Origin: JAUSIF01 sp963711595
Lineage (GTDB): Bacteria > Pseudomonadota > Alphaproteobacteria > Rhizobiales > Xanthobacteraceae
Direction of reading: 5' to 3'
DNA: 64,000 bases
NCBI GenBank assembly: GCA_963711595.1
Contig: CAVQER010000006.1
Span: 309,593 to 373,592, forward strand
Shown in pieces: positions 46,842 through 57,623 of this stretch (position 1 is the stretch's first letter; the number at the start of each line of letters is the position of its first letter). Under the pieces are notes generated by a model, which saw nothing but the letters and a program-made list of their open reading frames with translations, searched no databases and had not been told where the DNA came from. A program made the position numbers and the translations under genes.

Positions 46842-47012
46842 TCAGCTAGGCGCCACCTCGCGGCCGTAGGAGTCGACCGCTTCCTGCTGGTCGAGACGGG
46901 TGGATGAGGTCGCGTAGGCGTCGGCCGTCGACACCTGCACGGCATTCAGGCCGTAGTGGAAGCCGACCGCCAGGATGACGAGGGTGAGGAGCGAAAGAAG
47001 AAAGACGCGCAT
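46842..47012 (-). CDS. Small exported or membrane-anchored protein, unknown
   Basis: A 56-residue protein: MRVFLLSLLTLVILAVGFHY is one helix or signal, followed by GLNAVQVSTADAYATSSTRL and an acidic end. CGGAGGACTTCCC just before the ATG at 47012 is a strong ribosome site, which makes translation likely despite the small size. No family recognised. Confidence 0.65.
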   Translation of the reverse strand: MRVFLLSLLTLVILAVGFHYGLNAVQVSTADAYATSSTRLDQQEAVDSYGREVAPS

Positions 47013-47131
47013 GGGAAGTCCTCCGTTGCGCAGCCGCCGCCCTAAAAACATAGGAACTTCGAATGCCCCGTGCCTGCATGGCTGACCTGCCAAAAGCAAG
47101 GAACGAATTGCAGCGTCCGATCAGTCCAATT

Positions 47132-48373
47132 TTAGCTAGCCGGCGGCGTCAGCCCGAAGCGCGTGCGAGCGGCCATTATCGCCGTGCGATCGAGCTGCAA
47201 GCCCGGATGCGTATTGATCACCGCCATGTTGCGGAAGATGCGGCCGATCATCCTGCCTTCCTTTGCCGCGTCCGATGTGCCGACGGTCCGATAGATGAGG
47301 TCGACCGCCTCCCACGCGAGGCGGATGCATTGCTGCTCGACGAGAACCAGGCGTTGGTCGCGTTCGTCGTCGAACGCTGCGTCGCCGGCTGACTGCTCGC
47401 GCGCGTAGTCCATGTAGTCCTCACCCGCACGGACAAGCGCGGCCTCGGCGGTCGCGATCAGCGCAAGCGCGCGACCGAAGTGATGCTGGAATTCCGGCTC
47501 CTTGATCCGCTCCTGGTACGGCGGGTGATAGGCGCGCTTGCTGCGCACGATCTCCTCGTAGAGATCGAGCGCGCCGCGTGCGGCGCCGACCGCGACCGAC
47601 GCGGCCTCGCCGATGAGGAAACACGGGACGCGCCCGATATACATCGGGTTGTCCAGAAGGCGCGGCCGCGTCTTCGGGTCCGGACGTCCCGCCCCGGCTG
47701 CCTCTACCGTGCGCTGCACCGGCACGAACGCCTTGTCGATCGCGACCCGCTTGGAGCCAGTGCCGCGCATGCCCATCACCTGCCAGTCGTCGACGATGCG
47801 GAACTGGTCGCGCCCGAACAGCGCCTGGATGAAGATGCCCGCGCCGCCTCCGTTGCCCTCGACACGCGCAGCCGTAAGCGCGTGCGTGGCGAGGTCGATA
47901 CCAGATGCCGACGGCCAGGAGCCCGAGACGATAAATCCTCCCGGCGCCGGCACGGCGGTCCCCGGCGGATTGAACGCCGCCGGACAGCGAAAGTCGCCCG
48001 CTTTGCCGTAGACTTCGCTTTGTCCTTCGAGCGGGAAACTCGCGACGATCAGCGGATGCCCCGCGGTCAATGCCGCGACCCAGCCGGTCTCCGGGCATCC
48101 GCGCGAGATCTCCATCATCACGCGATAGAAGGTCGGAACATCGAATTCATAGCCGCCGAACCGCCGCGGCTGGATGATCCGGTAGACTCCGTTCCGGATC
48201 AGTTGCGAATTCACCTCCTCCGGCACTTGCCCGAGCGCCTCGCACTCGGCCTGACGCGACCGCAGAAGCGGCCTCAGCCGTGTGGCGCGCTCGATCAGTT
48301 CTGCCGGCGTGAGACCGGGCTCAGGTGGCGCGAGCGGGGCGTCCGGATCGGGTGCGTGCATGACGGGCATCAT
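47132..48373 (-). CDS. Acyl-CoA dehydrogenase-fold flavin oxygenase (HsaA-like)
   Basis: A 413-residue protein with the acyl-CoA dehydrogenase fold but closest in style to group D flavin monooxygenases (HsaA/pigment hydroxylase type): LRSRQAECEALGQVPEEVNS, QLIRNGVYRIIQPRRFGGYE, GCPETGWVAALTAGHPLIVA, VVDDWQ-like FRIVDDWQVMGMRGTGSKRV, and AREQSAGDAAFDDERDQRLV. The usual catalytic Glu of dehydrogenases cannot be placed with confidence. It would oxidise an aromatic or acyl substrate using reduced flavin; no reductase gene is adjacent. Start at 48373 is one of three Met codons. Divergent from dnaG. Confidence 0.82.
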   Translation of the reverse strand: MMPVMHAPDPDAPLAPPEPGLTPAELIERATRLRPLLRSRQAECEALGQVPEEVNSQLIRNGVYRIIQPRRFGGYEFDVPTFYRVMMEISRGCPETGWVAALTAGHPLIVASFPLEGQSEVYGKAGDFRCPAAFNPPGTAVPAPGGFIVSGSWPSASGIDLATHALTAARVEGNGGGAGIFIQALFGRDQFRIVDDWQVMGMRGTGSKRVAIDKAFVPVQRTVEAAGAGRPDPKTRPRLLDNPMYIGRVPCFLIGEAASVAVGAARGALDLYEEIVRSKRAYHPPYQERIKEPEFQHHFGRALALIATAEAALVRAGEDYMDYAREQSAGDAAFDDERDQRLVLVEQQCIRLAWEAVDLIYRTVGTSDAAKEGRMIGRIFRNMAVINTHPGLQLDRTAIMAARTRFGLTPPAS

Positions 48374-48557
48374 ACCGGCTTGGCGCCGCAGACGAGCAGG
48401 GCGGCGAAAAGCCCACGCAACAGCGGAATCCGGAACCGTGCGGCACACGTCGTGTCGATAGGTGCTGTGGATAGCCGGGGGACAACTGGCGGAAGGGCAG
48501 CCACCGCGCCTCCACCCCATATAATGAGAGCCCCTCACGAGAGTCGCCGGCCGGCCC

Positions 48558-50474
48558 ATGCGCTTCCCGCAGTCCTTTCTCGACGAAATCCGTGGCCGCC
48601 TCCCGGTGAGCGAGGTCGTGCGCCGGCGCGTCGCACTCAAAAAAGCCGGCCGCGAGTGGAAGGGCCTCTCGCCCTTCAATCCCGAGAAGACGCCCTCGTT
48701 CACGGTCAACGACCAGAAGGGTTTTTATCACTGCTTCTCCTCGGGCAAGCACGGCGACCAGTTCGGCTTCCTGATGGAGACCGAAGGCCTCTCCTTCCCC
48801 GAGGCCGTCGAGCGCCTCGCCGGAATGGCGGGCCTCCCGCTCCCGAAAGTGTCACCGGAGGACGAGAAGCGTGAGGAGCGCCGCAAGACGCTGCACGAGG
48901 TGGTCGAGCTCGCGGCGAAATTCTTCGAGGAGAGTCTGCAGGCGCGCACCGGCGCGCGCGCGCGCGGCTATCTCGCCGATCGCGGCGTCGCGCCCGAGAC
49001 GATCGCGCAATTCCGCATCGGATACGCGCCCGCCGAGCGCTTCGCGCTCAAGGAGTATCTCGGCGCGAGAAAGATCCCGGTCGAGGACATGGTCGAGGCG
49101 GGCTTGCTGATTTCCGGCGAGGACATCCCGCTCCCCTTCGATCGCTTCCGCGAGCGCGTGATGTTTCCGATCCACGATTTCAAGGGCCGCGTCGTCGGCT
49201 TCGGCGGCCGCGCGCTCGGCGACGTCGAGCCAAAATACCTGAACTCGCCGGAGACGCCGCTCTTCCACAAGGGCTGGTTGCTCTACAACGGCGCGCCTGC
49301 GCGCAAGGCCGCGCACGATGGCGAGCCGCTGATCGTGGTCGAAGGCTACATGGACGCGATCGCGATGAGTGCCGCGGGCTTCGCCGCGACCGTGGCGCCG
49401 CTCGGCACCGCGCTCACGGAAGACCAGCTCGCATTGCTCTGGCGCATCGCTGATGAGCCGATCCTCTGCTTCGACGGCGACAAGGCCGGCACGCGCGCCG
49501 CCTTCCGAGCCGTCGAGCTTGCGCTTCCCGCGCTCACGCCGGGAAAAAGTTTGCGCTTCGCCGTGCTGCCCGAAGGTCAGGACCCGGACGATCTGATCAA
49601 GAGCGCCGGCGCCGAAGCGATGAGCGAAATCCTCGGCAAGGCGCGGCCGCTCGCCGAGATGCTCTGGGTGCGCGAGACGGCCGAGGCGAGCCTCGACACG
49701 CCCGAGCGGCGCGCGGCGCTCGAGCAGCGGCTCGGCGAGGTGTTGCGCGGGATCGGCGACGAGACGGTGCGCCGCTATTATCGCGACGACCTGCAGGCGC
49801 GGCTGCAGCGGCTGTTCGCGCCCGCGGCGCGGGACGCGAACGTTCGCCCGTTCGGCGGCGTCCGCACGCGCTCGCGCCCCCTCGCCGCGCCGCGCCGCAC
49901 GGGTCTGGGCGGCGTGGGTCCGCGCAGCTCGCAATTCGCCCAACGCTCGGTCGCCCATCGAACCCAGTCCGGGGCGCCCCCGCGCGAGGCACTGATCCTG
50001 CTCGCTGCCCTCCATCACCCGTGGCTGCTCACGGAACATGCAGAGGAACTGTCCGAGCTGGATTTCGCGCATCGGGACTCCGACGGGCTGCGCCGGGCGC
50101 TGCTCGACGCGGCCGCTGCCGACGCCGCCGGGGACCCGGAGACCCTCGCCGCCTACGTCGAGCGCGCGGGAGCGACGGAAATCGTTAGACGCATGGACCG
50201 TGCCATTACCCATAAGGGCGACTGGGCGATGCGGCCGGGGGCCGCACGCGAGGACGTTCTCACGTTCTGGCACCAGATCATGAGCTTGCATCGTAAGAAA
50301 CGCACGTTATCTAGAGAGTTACGGGAAGCGGAACGCGCGCTTGGCGCCGACCCGACCGAAGCAAATTTCGCCCGCCTGAAGGACGTCCAGGAACGCCTGG
50401 CTGTACTTGACGGCACCGAAGCTTTGATCGAGGGCTTTGGCGCGCCGTCCGGCCGTCCCGCGCGGACGATGTAA
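48558..50474 (+). CDS. dnaG: DNA primase with degenerate zinc-binding domain
   Basis: A 638-residue primase that lays down RNA primers at the replication fork. The N-terminal zinc-binding-like domain reads KGLSPFNPEKTPSFTV then GFYHCFSSGKHGDQFGF; three of the four Cys/His ligands of the canonical CPFH...CFGCG are replaced. The RNA-polymerase core follows (RGYLADRGVAPETIAQFRIG), then TOPRIM with VVEGYMDAIAMSAAGF and CFDGDKAGTRAAF. The C-terminal helicase-binding region (from about 440) includes PPREALILLAALHHPWLL. The order dnaG-rpoD is the usual one. Confidence 0.95.
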   Translation: MRFPQSFLDEIRGRLPVSEVVRRRVALKKAGREWKGLSPFNPEKTPSFTVNDQKGFYHCFSSGKHGDQFGFLMETEGLSFPEAVERLAGMAGLPLPKVSPEDEKREERRKTLHEVVELAAKFFEESLQARTGARARGYLADRGVAPETIAQFRIGYAPAERFALKEYLGARKIPVEDMVEAGLLISGEDIPLPFDRFRERVMFPIHDFKGRVVGFGGRALGDVEPKYLNSPETPLFHKGWLLYNGAPARKAAHDGEPLIVVEGYMDAIAMSAAGFAATVAPLGTALTEDQLALLWRIADEPILCFDGDKAGTRAAFRAVELALPALTPGKSLRFAVLPEGQDPDDLIKSAGAEAMSEILGKARPLAEMLWVRETAEASLDTPERRAALEQRLGEVLRGIGDETVRRYYRDDLQARLQRLFAPAARDANVRPFGGVRTRSRPLAAPRRTGLGGVGPRSSQFAQRSVAHRTQSGAPPREALILLAALHHPWLLTEHAEELSELDFAHRDSDGLRRALLDAAAADAAGDPETLAAYVERAGATEIVRRMDRAITHKGDWAMRPGAAREDVLTFWHQIMSLHRKKRTLSRELREAERALGADPTEANFARLKDVQERLAVLDGTEALIEGFGAPSGRPARTM

Positions 50475-50502
50475 AATGGAACGGCTTTCGACCGATTCGG
50501 CC

Positions 50503-50572
50503 GACGCGTGATCTCGAAAAGGTTCCCCCGGCTTGATCCGGGTGGATTTGTTTTCGGGTTGGATCACGCGCC
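50503..50572. repeat. Intergenic palindromic repeat, family D
   Basis: GACGCGTGATCTCGAAAAGG TTCCCCCGGCTTGATCCGGG ... TTTCGGGTTGGATCACGCG, an imperfect inverted repeat between dnaG and rpoD related to the copy at 33885. Confidence 0.7.
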
Positions 50573-50616
50573 AAAGATAGAGCGAAAGCGTTATTAGGCG
50601 AGAGAGCAGGTCGACG

Positions 50617-51090
50617 GTGAGTTCCAAGAAGCAGGACAAGGCGGTGGCGACGAAGATACCCGGGTACCCGGCGGCGGTATCGCCGAAGGCTTGGTGAAGG
50701 GATTCTTCCGCGCGATCGTTGGCAGGAAGGAGCCTGCGCGTGAAGCGAAGGAGCCTCCGCCGGCAGCGGAAGCTCCCGCATGCGAAAGCACTGCTCTAGC
50801 GAAAGCGCCTCCAACAAAAGCGCCAGCAGCAAGATCCACGCCACCGGCGAAGCCCGCGCAGAAAAAAAATTCCGGACACAAGGCGTCGCGCGAAGCCTGC
50901 CGCCGCAAAAGCGCCACCCAAATCCACGAAGCAAAAATCTGCCAAGGCGCCGGCCAAGGGTCGGTCCGTATCCAGCAAGTCTTCGTCCAAAAAGCCGCCG
51001 ACGAAGTCCGCGAAATCTTCCAGCAAGTCTGCAGGCAGGGCCGGTTCGAAACAGCCCACCGCCAAGCAGCTTGCTGCCCGTTTCAAGCCC
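50617..51090 (+). other. Probable upstream coding part of rpoD: Lys/Ala/Pro/Ser-rich extension with two frame changes
   Basis: From the GTG at 50617 (start of SSKKQDKAVATK) the reading is Lys/Ala-rich, then shifts by one base deletion near 50655 to TRVPGGGIAEGLVKGFFRAI and EPPPAAEAPACESTALAKAP, and shifts back at a run of eight A (50862-50869) into the rpoD frame as RAKPAAAKAPPKSTKQKSAK, SVSSKSSSKKPPTKSAKSS and SKQPTAKQLAARFKPV, running into 51091 without a stop. The composition is the same in all three segments and continues into annotated rpoD. Either rpoD really begins here and the indels are errors, or this is a decayed extension; the eight-A run could also allow transcript slippage. Confidence 0.55.
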
Positions 51091-53373
<2,283 letters not shown>

Positions 53374-53383
53374 TCCTTCTTCC

Positions 53384-53542
53384 GCTCATTCCCGCGAAAG
53401 CGGGAATCCAGTGCTGGGTCCCCGCTTTCGCGGGGACGAACGGAGAGAGGTCTCATCATCGCCGGGCTTGTCCCGGCGATCTCGTTTAGGAAGGCACGGC
53501 GCAATGAAGCGGGATGGCCGGGACAAGCCCGGCCATGACGAT
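53384..53542. repeat. Adjacent family B and family A palindromic repeats
   Basis: The 318-base gap after rpoD holds no gene. Bases 53384-53445 are a family B unit (CATTCCCGCGAAAGCGGGAA TCCAGTGCTGGG TCCCCGCTTTCGCGGGGACG). Bases 53453-53542 are a family A unit (CATCGCCGGGCTTGTCCCGG CGAT ... GATGGCCGGGACAAGCCCGG CCATGACGATG). The rest, 53543-53691, is the probable promoter region of the next gene. Confidence 0.9.
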
Positions 53543-53691
53543 GTTGCGCGTTTTCCCGGCCCCATTCTCAACCCTTGTGATCACCAGGCGCCTGTCCTTG
53601 GGCTTGACCCGATATGTCCCCCTCGTGATCTTATTTCGGCTTCGCGCGTTAGATCGCCGGTACGACCCCTTCTGAACCGCCGAGGTCCCGT

Positions 53692-54501
53692 TTGTCCCTC
53701 CGAAACCCCGCGCTCCTTCTTGCTGCCCTCCTCTCCGGCCTGGTCACGGCCGCCCCCGCACAGGCCGCGAAGTGCGGTGGTGACTTCAGCGCCTTCATCG
53801 CCGAGTTCTCGCGCGAGGCGCAGGCGGCCGGCATCTCGGGCCAGACCATTTCCACGGCACTTTCCGGTGTCTCGCATGACCCTGAAGTGATGGCCTTCGA
53901 CCGCCGCCAGCGCGGCACCTTTCGCAAGAGCTTCGAGGAATATGCGGCGACGCGGGTGACGCCGCCGCGCGTCAAGCGCGCCCGCGCGATGATGGCGCGC
54001 CAGGAGCAGCTGCTTTCACGCATCGAGCAGCGCTTCGGCGTGCCGCGCGAGCTGATCGTCGCGATCTGGACCATGGAGACCGACAACGGCGGCGACATGG
54101 GCAAGCTGCCGGTGGTCCGCACCATCGCGACGCTCGCGCACGATTGCCGGCGCACCGAGCTGTTCCAGCGCGAGCTGCTAGCCGCGCTCCAAATCATCCA
54201 ACGCGGCGACCTGCCGCCTGAGCAGATGCTCGGCGCCTACGCCGGCGAGATCGGCCAGACGCAATTCCTGCCATCGTCCTACGTGAAGTACGGAATCGAT
54301 TTCGACGGCAACGGCCACGTGGACCTGCGCCGCAGCGTGCCTGACGTCCTCGCCTCCACCGCGAACCTCCTCAAGGTGAACGGCTGGAAGGCCGGCGCGC
54401 CCTTCCAGCTCGGCACCGAGAATTTCGAGGTCATGCGCGAGTGGAACAGGTCCGAGGTCTATCGCAGAACGCTCGTGCATTTCGCCGAGCAGCTTCGCTA
54501 G
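53692..54501 (+). CDS. Lytic murein transglycosylase (MltB-like)
   Basis: A 269-residue periplasmic enzyme that cleaves peptidoglycan glycan strands. A signal peptide (LLLAALLSGLVTAAPAQAAK) precedes an SLT_2 domain: RIEQRFGVPRELIVAIWTME (catalytic Glu in TMETDNG), LPVVRTIATLAHDCRRTELF, LAALQIIQRGDLPPEQMLGA, YAGEIGQTQFLPSSYVKYGI and DFDGNGHVDLRRSVPDVLAS. Only this domain is present, without the C-terminal peptidoglycan-binding domain seen in some relatives. TTG at 53692 is the start, with GAGG ahead. Confidence 0.9.
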   Translation: MSLRNPALLLAALLSGLVTAAPAQAAKCGGDFSAFIAEFSREAQAAGISGQTISTALSGVSHDPEVMAFDRRQRGTFRKSFEEYAATRVTPPRVKRARAMMARQEQLLSRIEQRFGVPRELIVAIWTMETDNGGDMGKLPVVRTIATLAHDCRRTELFQRELLAALQIIQRGDLPPEQMLGAYAGEIGQTQFLPSSYVKYGIDFDGNGHVDLRRSVPDVLASTANLLKVNGWKAGAPFQLGTENFEVMREWNRSEVYRRTLVHFAEQLR

Positions 54502-54562
54502 CCGGCGTCCAGATTATACGCCGACGCTGGCGCCGGCGCTGCAGACCCGGGACCATCCCAAT

Positions 54563-54695
54563 CGTCATCACCGGGCCGCCGCGGCCCGCGAGCCGGAGGC
54601 GAGCGGCGTTGCCGCGGCGAGTCCCGGTGATCCACGTCTTCAGTCTGTGAGGTAAGAAAGGCGTGGATGGCCGGGACAAGCCCGGCCATGACGAT
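54563..54695. repeat. Intergenic palindromic repeat, family A, extended
   Basis: CGTCATCACCGGGCCGCCGC...GCCGCGGCGAGTCCCGGTGA TCCACGTCTT, spacer, GCGTGGATGGCCGGGACAAG CCCGGCCATGACGATG. The first half has a longer stem than other copies. Confidence 0.8.
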
Positions 54696-54714
54696 GAAGG
54701 AAAACGATGGCTCG

Positions 54715-54972
54715 CTAACTCCGCTTCAGCGCGGTGCGCAGCAGCCGCTCCTTCAGGCATTCGAGCGCGCCGAGCATGCCGAAGCCGCCGGTAACCCCGG
54801 AATAGCACCAGCTCACCTTGTCCCGATGCTGACAGGCGGCGGCGAAGCCGACGATCTCGCCGGCGTGCGCCGCCTCGAGCAGGCGCTCGAGCTCGGCCAC
54901 CACGCTCTCGTCCGGCTCGGGCGGCGGGCTGGGTTGCCAGGCGCCGTGCAGGCCGACAATTTTCTCCGCCAT
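54715..54972 (-). CDS. Small conserved-looking protein, unknown function
   Basis: An 85-residue soluble protein: MAEKIVGLHGAWQPSPPPEP, DESVVAELERLLEAAHAGEI, VGFAAACQHRDKVSWCYSGV and a Gly-rich end with a basic tail. The layout (short N-terminal tail, acidic helix, then a strand pair) resembles small proteins common in Hyphomicrobiales. CAGGAG directly precedes the ATG. Function unknown. Confidence 0.65.
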   Translation of the reverse strand: MAEKIVGLHGAWQPSPPPEPDESVVAELERLLEAAHAGEIVGFAAACQHRDKVSWCYSGVTGGFGMLGALECLKERLLRTALKRS

Positions 54973-55120
54973 CTCCTGCCCCCGCGAAGAGATTCGATTG
55001 TCGACAGTAGCAAGTGCCGTCCGCGCTGAATTCCCGCGCCGGACTTTTCCACCGTTGAGTGGCGTCGCGTCAAATTTTCGTCACGCGCCTGTGCGTCCGC
55101 GCAACACCTGGAACTTCGGC

Positions 55121-55504
55121 TCAACTTGCCTTCGCGAGCAGTTGCTGTTTCTTGAACATCTCGTTCAATGACTGAGCCGCACGACCGAGCACGAGGCCGG
55201 CGGTCGCCACGGTCTGGCGCTCGAAACAAAGCTGGTAGAGCAGCGCCACGTCTTCGAGACCGAGGTGCAGCGTCGCGAGGTAGTCGCCGTGCAGATTGTC
55301 CAGGTTCACGCCGAAATCGATTTTCACGCTGCGGATGGGAAAGACCTGGCCGAACGTCGGATGCCTGCGGCCCGCCACCGGCCGGATGCCGATGTCGTCC
55401 CAGCCGATTCCGTCGTCGACCTTTGCCGTGTGAAGGTTTGCCCGTTTGAGACAGGTGGACGGACCCCTGGCGCTGCGTGACCAACCCTTGACGCTCAACT
55501 CCAT
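55121..55504 (-). CDS. Uncharacterised 127-residue protein next to a radical SAM gene
   Basis: The ATG at 55504 follows ACAGGGGAGGTCAGT, a very good ribosome site. The protein starts MELSVKGWSRSARGPSTCLK, with a middle part TAKVDDGIGWDDIGIRPVAG and VFPIRSVKIDFGVNLDNLHG, and a helical end (LLYQLCFERQTVATAGLVLG, SLNEMFKKQQLLAKAS). No domain is recognised and there is no signal peptide. It lies 276 bases after the radical SAM gene on the same strand, with repeats between them, so a shared transcript is possible but unproven. Confidence 0.6.
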   Translation of the reverse strand: MELSVKGWSRSARGPSTCLKRANLHTAKVDDGIGWDDIGIRPVAGRRHPTFGQVFPIRSVKIDFGVNLDNLHGDYLATLHLGLEDVALLYQLCFERQTVATAGLVLGRAAQSLNEMFKKQQLLAKAS

Positions 55505-55576
55505 ACTGACCTCCCCTGTCTTCCGGGACGGCAATTGCGCCAAACAATCTGGGCAGCCTTGTGCCCGCCGCCCAAC

Positions 55577-55727
55577 CGGGTCATGGCCGGGCTTGTCCTG
55601 GCCACCCGAGCCTTGCACCGCCTTGGTTCCGGAGAGGGTGGCGCGCCTCGGGCCGACAAGCGACCTCCGCTCATTCCGGCGAAAGCAGGAATCCAGCCCT
55701 GGGTACCCGCTTTCGCAGGGTCGAACG
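55577..55727. repeat. Family A half-unit and family B unit
   Basis: GGTCATGGCCGGGCTTGTCC TGGCCACCCGAGCC (55580-55612) lacks the second half. CGCTCATTCCGGCGAAAGCA GGAATCCAGCCCTGGGTACC CGCTTTCGCAGGG at 55669-55727 is a slightly decayed family B copy. The rest of the 55505-55780 gap shows nothing else. Confidence 0.8.
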
Positions 55728-55780
55728 GCTGTTGGCCGCCGAGTACAAAAGCGCTGCCAATCCGCAGCAACCAATGGCGA

Positions 55781-56647
55781 TCAGGATTGGCGAGACGATC
55801 GTTGGGGAGTTGTCCGCTCGCTGATCAATCGCCGGATCAGCGGCCTGTGGTCTTCCCTCATCTCGGCGTCCAGCGCCCGCCTGTTCTGTTGCCGGTGGGG
55901 CGTCTGCGGACCGGAGGTTCCGAGGCAGAAACGGCACGCGCTGATTGGCTCCGCAGAATCGAGATAAACCTGCAGGCGCTCGATGAGGTCCTCTTCCGCG
56001 TCCAAGGTGACGCCATTGACCGCGTCCTCGTCGTCTATTCCCAGTTGATGAAGCCGGTCCTCCATGATCGACGCCTTGGAGCACTTGAAGAAAACGCCGT
56101 TCAGGACCGTGTAGCATTTCCAGACGTGCGCGGTTTTGCATTCCCGGTAGACTTGGCCGAGGAACGTCTTGTCCTCGATCGGATTGTTCAAGAGGACTAT
56201 GCGGAATTGTTTGGTCGGCTTCGGAAAGAAGACGACGTTGTTGTCGCGGCATCTCGCCTCGATTTCGTCGAGGCCAAGTCCAAGCGACACACCGGGATAT
56301 ATCGACAGCCAGAGCTTGTCGATCGACTGCCACAGCCTCGCCGGGGCCTTGTCGATCAGGACGCCGTTGGTAATGAGCACGATCCGGCGGGCAATGCCGC
56401 TCGCCCGGACGATGTCGATGATGGATTGAAGCTCGGGGTGCTGTAGAGGTTCGCCTCCGACGACCCGAAACTCCTCGGCAACCATTGCTTTTGCAAGCAG
56501 GCGCAGATCCCGCTCGAACTTTTCGACATTCAGGAACGACTTGCTCAAATAGGAGGAAGCGTGATCGCAGGCAGCGCACCGCAGATTGCAGTGGCGGGTG
56601 ATCGGGGTTTCGAGAGAATTGACCTTGATTACGCGAGGTCGGGCCAT
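55781..56647 (-). CDS. Radical SAM protein with C-terminal Cys cluster, orphan
   Basis: A 288-residue radical SAM enzyme. The iron-sulfur motif CxxxCxxC is Cys20, Cys24, Cys27 in ITRHCNLRCAACDHASSYL. The SAM-binding GGE is in EFRVVGGEPLQHPELQSIID, and ARRIVLITNGVLIDK follows. The C-terminal third has more Cys (YRECKTAHVWKCYTVLNGVF, FFKCSKA, SACRFCLG), suggesting a second cluster as in SPASM/twitch enzymes. The substrate is unknown. No maturase partner or precursor peptide is evident other than the small gene downstream. ATG at 56647 has no strong ribosome site. Confidence 0.82.
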   Translation of the reverse strand: MARPRVIKVNSLETPITRHCNLRCAACDHASSYLSKSFLNVEKFERDLRLLAKAMVAEEFRVVGGEPLQHPELQSIIDIVRASGIARRIVLITNGVLIDKAPARLWQSIDKLWLSIYPGVSLGLGLDEIEARCRDNNVVFFPKPTKQFRIVLLNNPIEDKTFLGQVYRECKTAHVWKCYTVLNGVFFKCSKASIMEDRLHQLGIDDEDAVNGVTLDAEEDLIERLQVYLDSAEPISACRFCLGTSGPQTPHRQQNRRALDAEMREDHRPLIRRLISERTTPQRSSRQS

Positions 56648-56819
56648 AGGCAGTTGTACCGGCGATTGAATCGGGATGCCTGAGGGCGATGTCCTAGAGC
56701 ACCGCCGATCGCGAATATGGCAGGCTGGCGCACGAAATGACAGCGGCGCGGGAAATAACCCGCGTCGCGCCCGCGGGCGCCGTTGACCTGGCGCCGGTCG
56801 CCCGCGATCCTTCTCCTTG

Positions 56820-57432
56820 ATGTCCTTGGATTTCCTCCTGATCTCGCTGATCGTGGTCGCCTCGCCCGGCACCGGCGTCATCTACACGCTGGCCGCCGGT
56901 CTCGCGCGCGGGAGCCGTGCGAGCGTGCTTGCGGCCTTCGCCTGCACACTCGGGATCGTCCCGCATCTAGCCGCGGCGATGCTCGGCCTCGCGGCACTCC
57001 TGCACACGAGCGCGCTCGCCTACAATCTCGTGAAGTACGCCGGCGTCGCGTATCTCCTCTACATGGCGTGGCAGAGCATCCGCGAGCACGGCGTGCTGCA
57101 GGTCGAGAAGACTGCCACCCCGCGCACGGCGCTTCGCGTCCTCCTTGAAGGCGTCCTGATCAACATCCTCAATCCGAAGCTCTCGATCTTCTTCGTGGCG
57201 TTCCTGCCGCAGTTCATCGTGGCGGACGAACCGAGCCCGCTCCTGCGCATGCTCGAGCTCTCGGCGGTATTCATGGTCGATGACCTTCGTCGTGTTCGCG
57301 ATCTACGGCCTGTTCGCCGCGGCCATGCGCGATCACGTGATCAGCCGTCCGGTAGTGATGGCCTGGATGCGGCGTGCGTTTGCCGCGGCCTTTGTCGCAC
57401 TCGGTGCAAGGCTGGCGCTTACCGAACGGTAA
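56820..57432 (+). pseudogene. LysE-family exporter, interrupted by a one-base insertion near the C-terminus
   Basis: The ATG at 56820 begins MSLDFLLISLIVVASPGTGV and continues as a typical LysE/RhtB exporter (YAGVAYLLYMAWQSIREHG, LEGVLINILNPKLSIFFVAF) to LELSAVFMV. There the frame breaks at about 57279. The next frame carries the expected end, MTFVVFAIYGLFAAAMRDHV then WMRRAFAAAFVALGARLALT, to TAA at 57430. Removing one T at GGTCGATG gives FMAMTFVVF, the usual family sequence. Repaired length about 203 residues. Divergent from the radical SAM gene. Confidence 0.85.
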
Positions 57433-57442
57433 GCATAGGGCC

Positions 57443-57531
57443 GTCATGCCCGCGCTTGTCGCGGGCATCCACGCCTTAGGGTATCGAAACGGCTCAAGGC
57501 GTGGATGGCCGGGACGAGCCCGGCCATGACG
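57443..57531. repeat. Intergenic palindromic repeat, family A
   Basis: GTCATGCCCGCGCTTGTCGC GGGCATCCACGCC, spacer, GGCGTGGATGGCCGGGACGA GCCCGGCCATGACG. Follows the LysE pseudogene. Confidence 0.9.
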
Positions 57532-57623
57532 TGAGCCTTACCGGATCGGTCACCATTTTCCGGCATGCTGATGGAGCGGCCGGAAGCCCGTGAGAGGGTG
57601 CACGTCCGCAGGGTGATGGCGTC

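Noticed and set aside
48852..50291. A 479-codon minus-strand ORF opposite dnaG
   Set aside because: No recognisable protein features; dnaG on the plus strand is complete.
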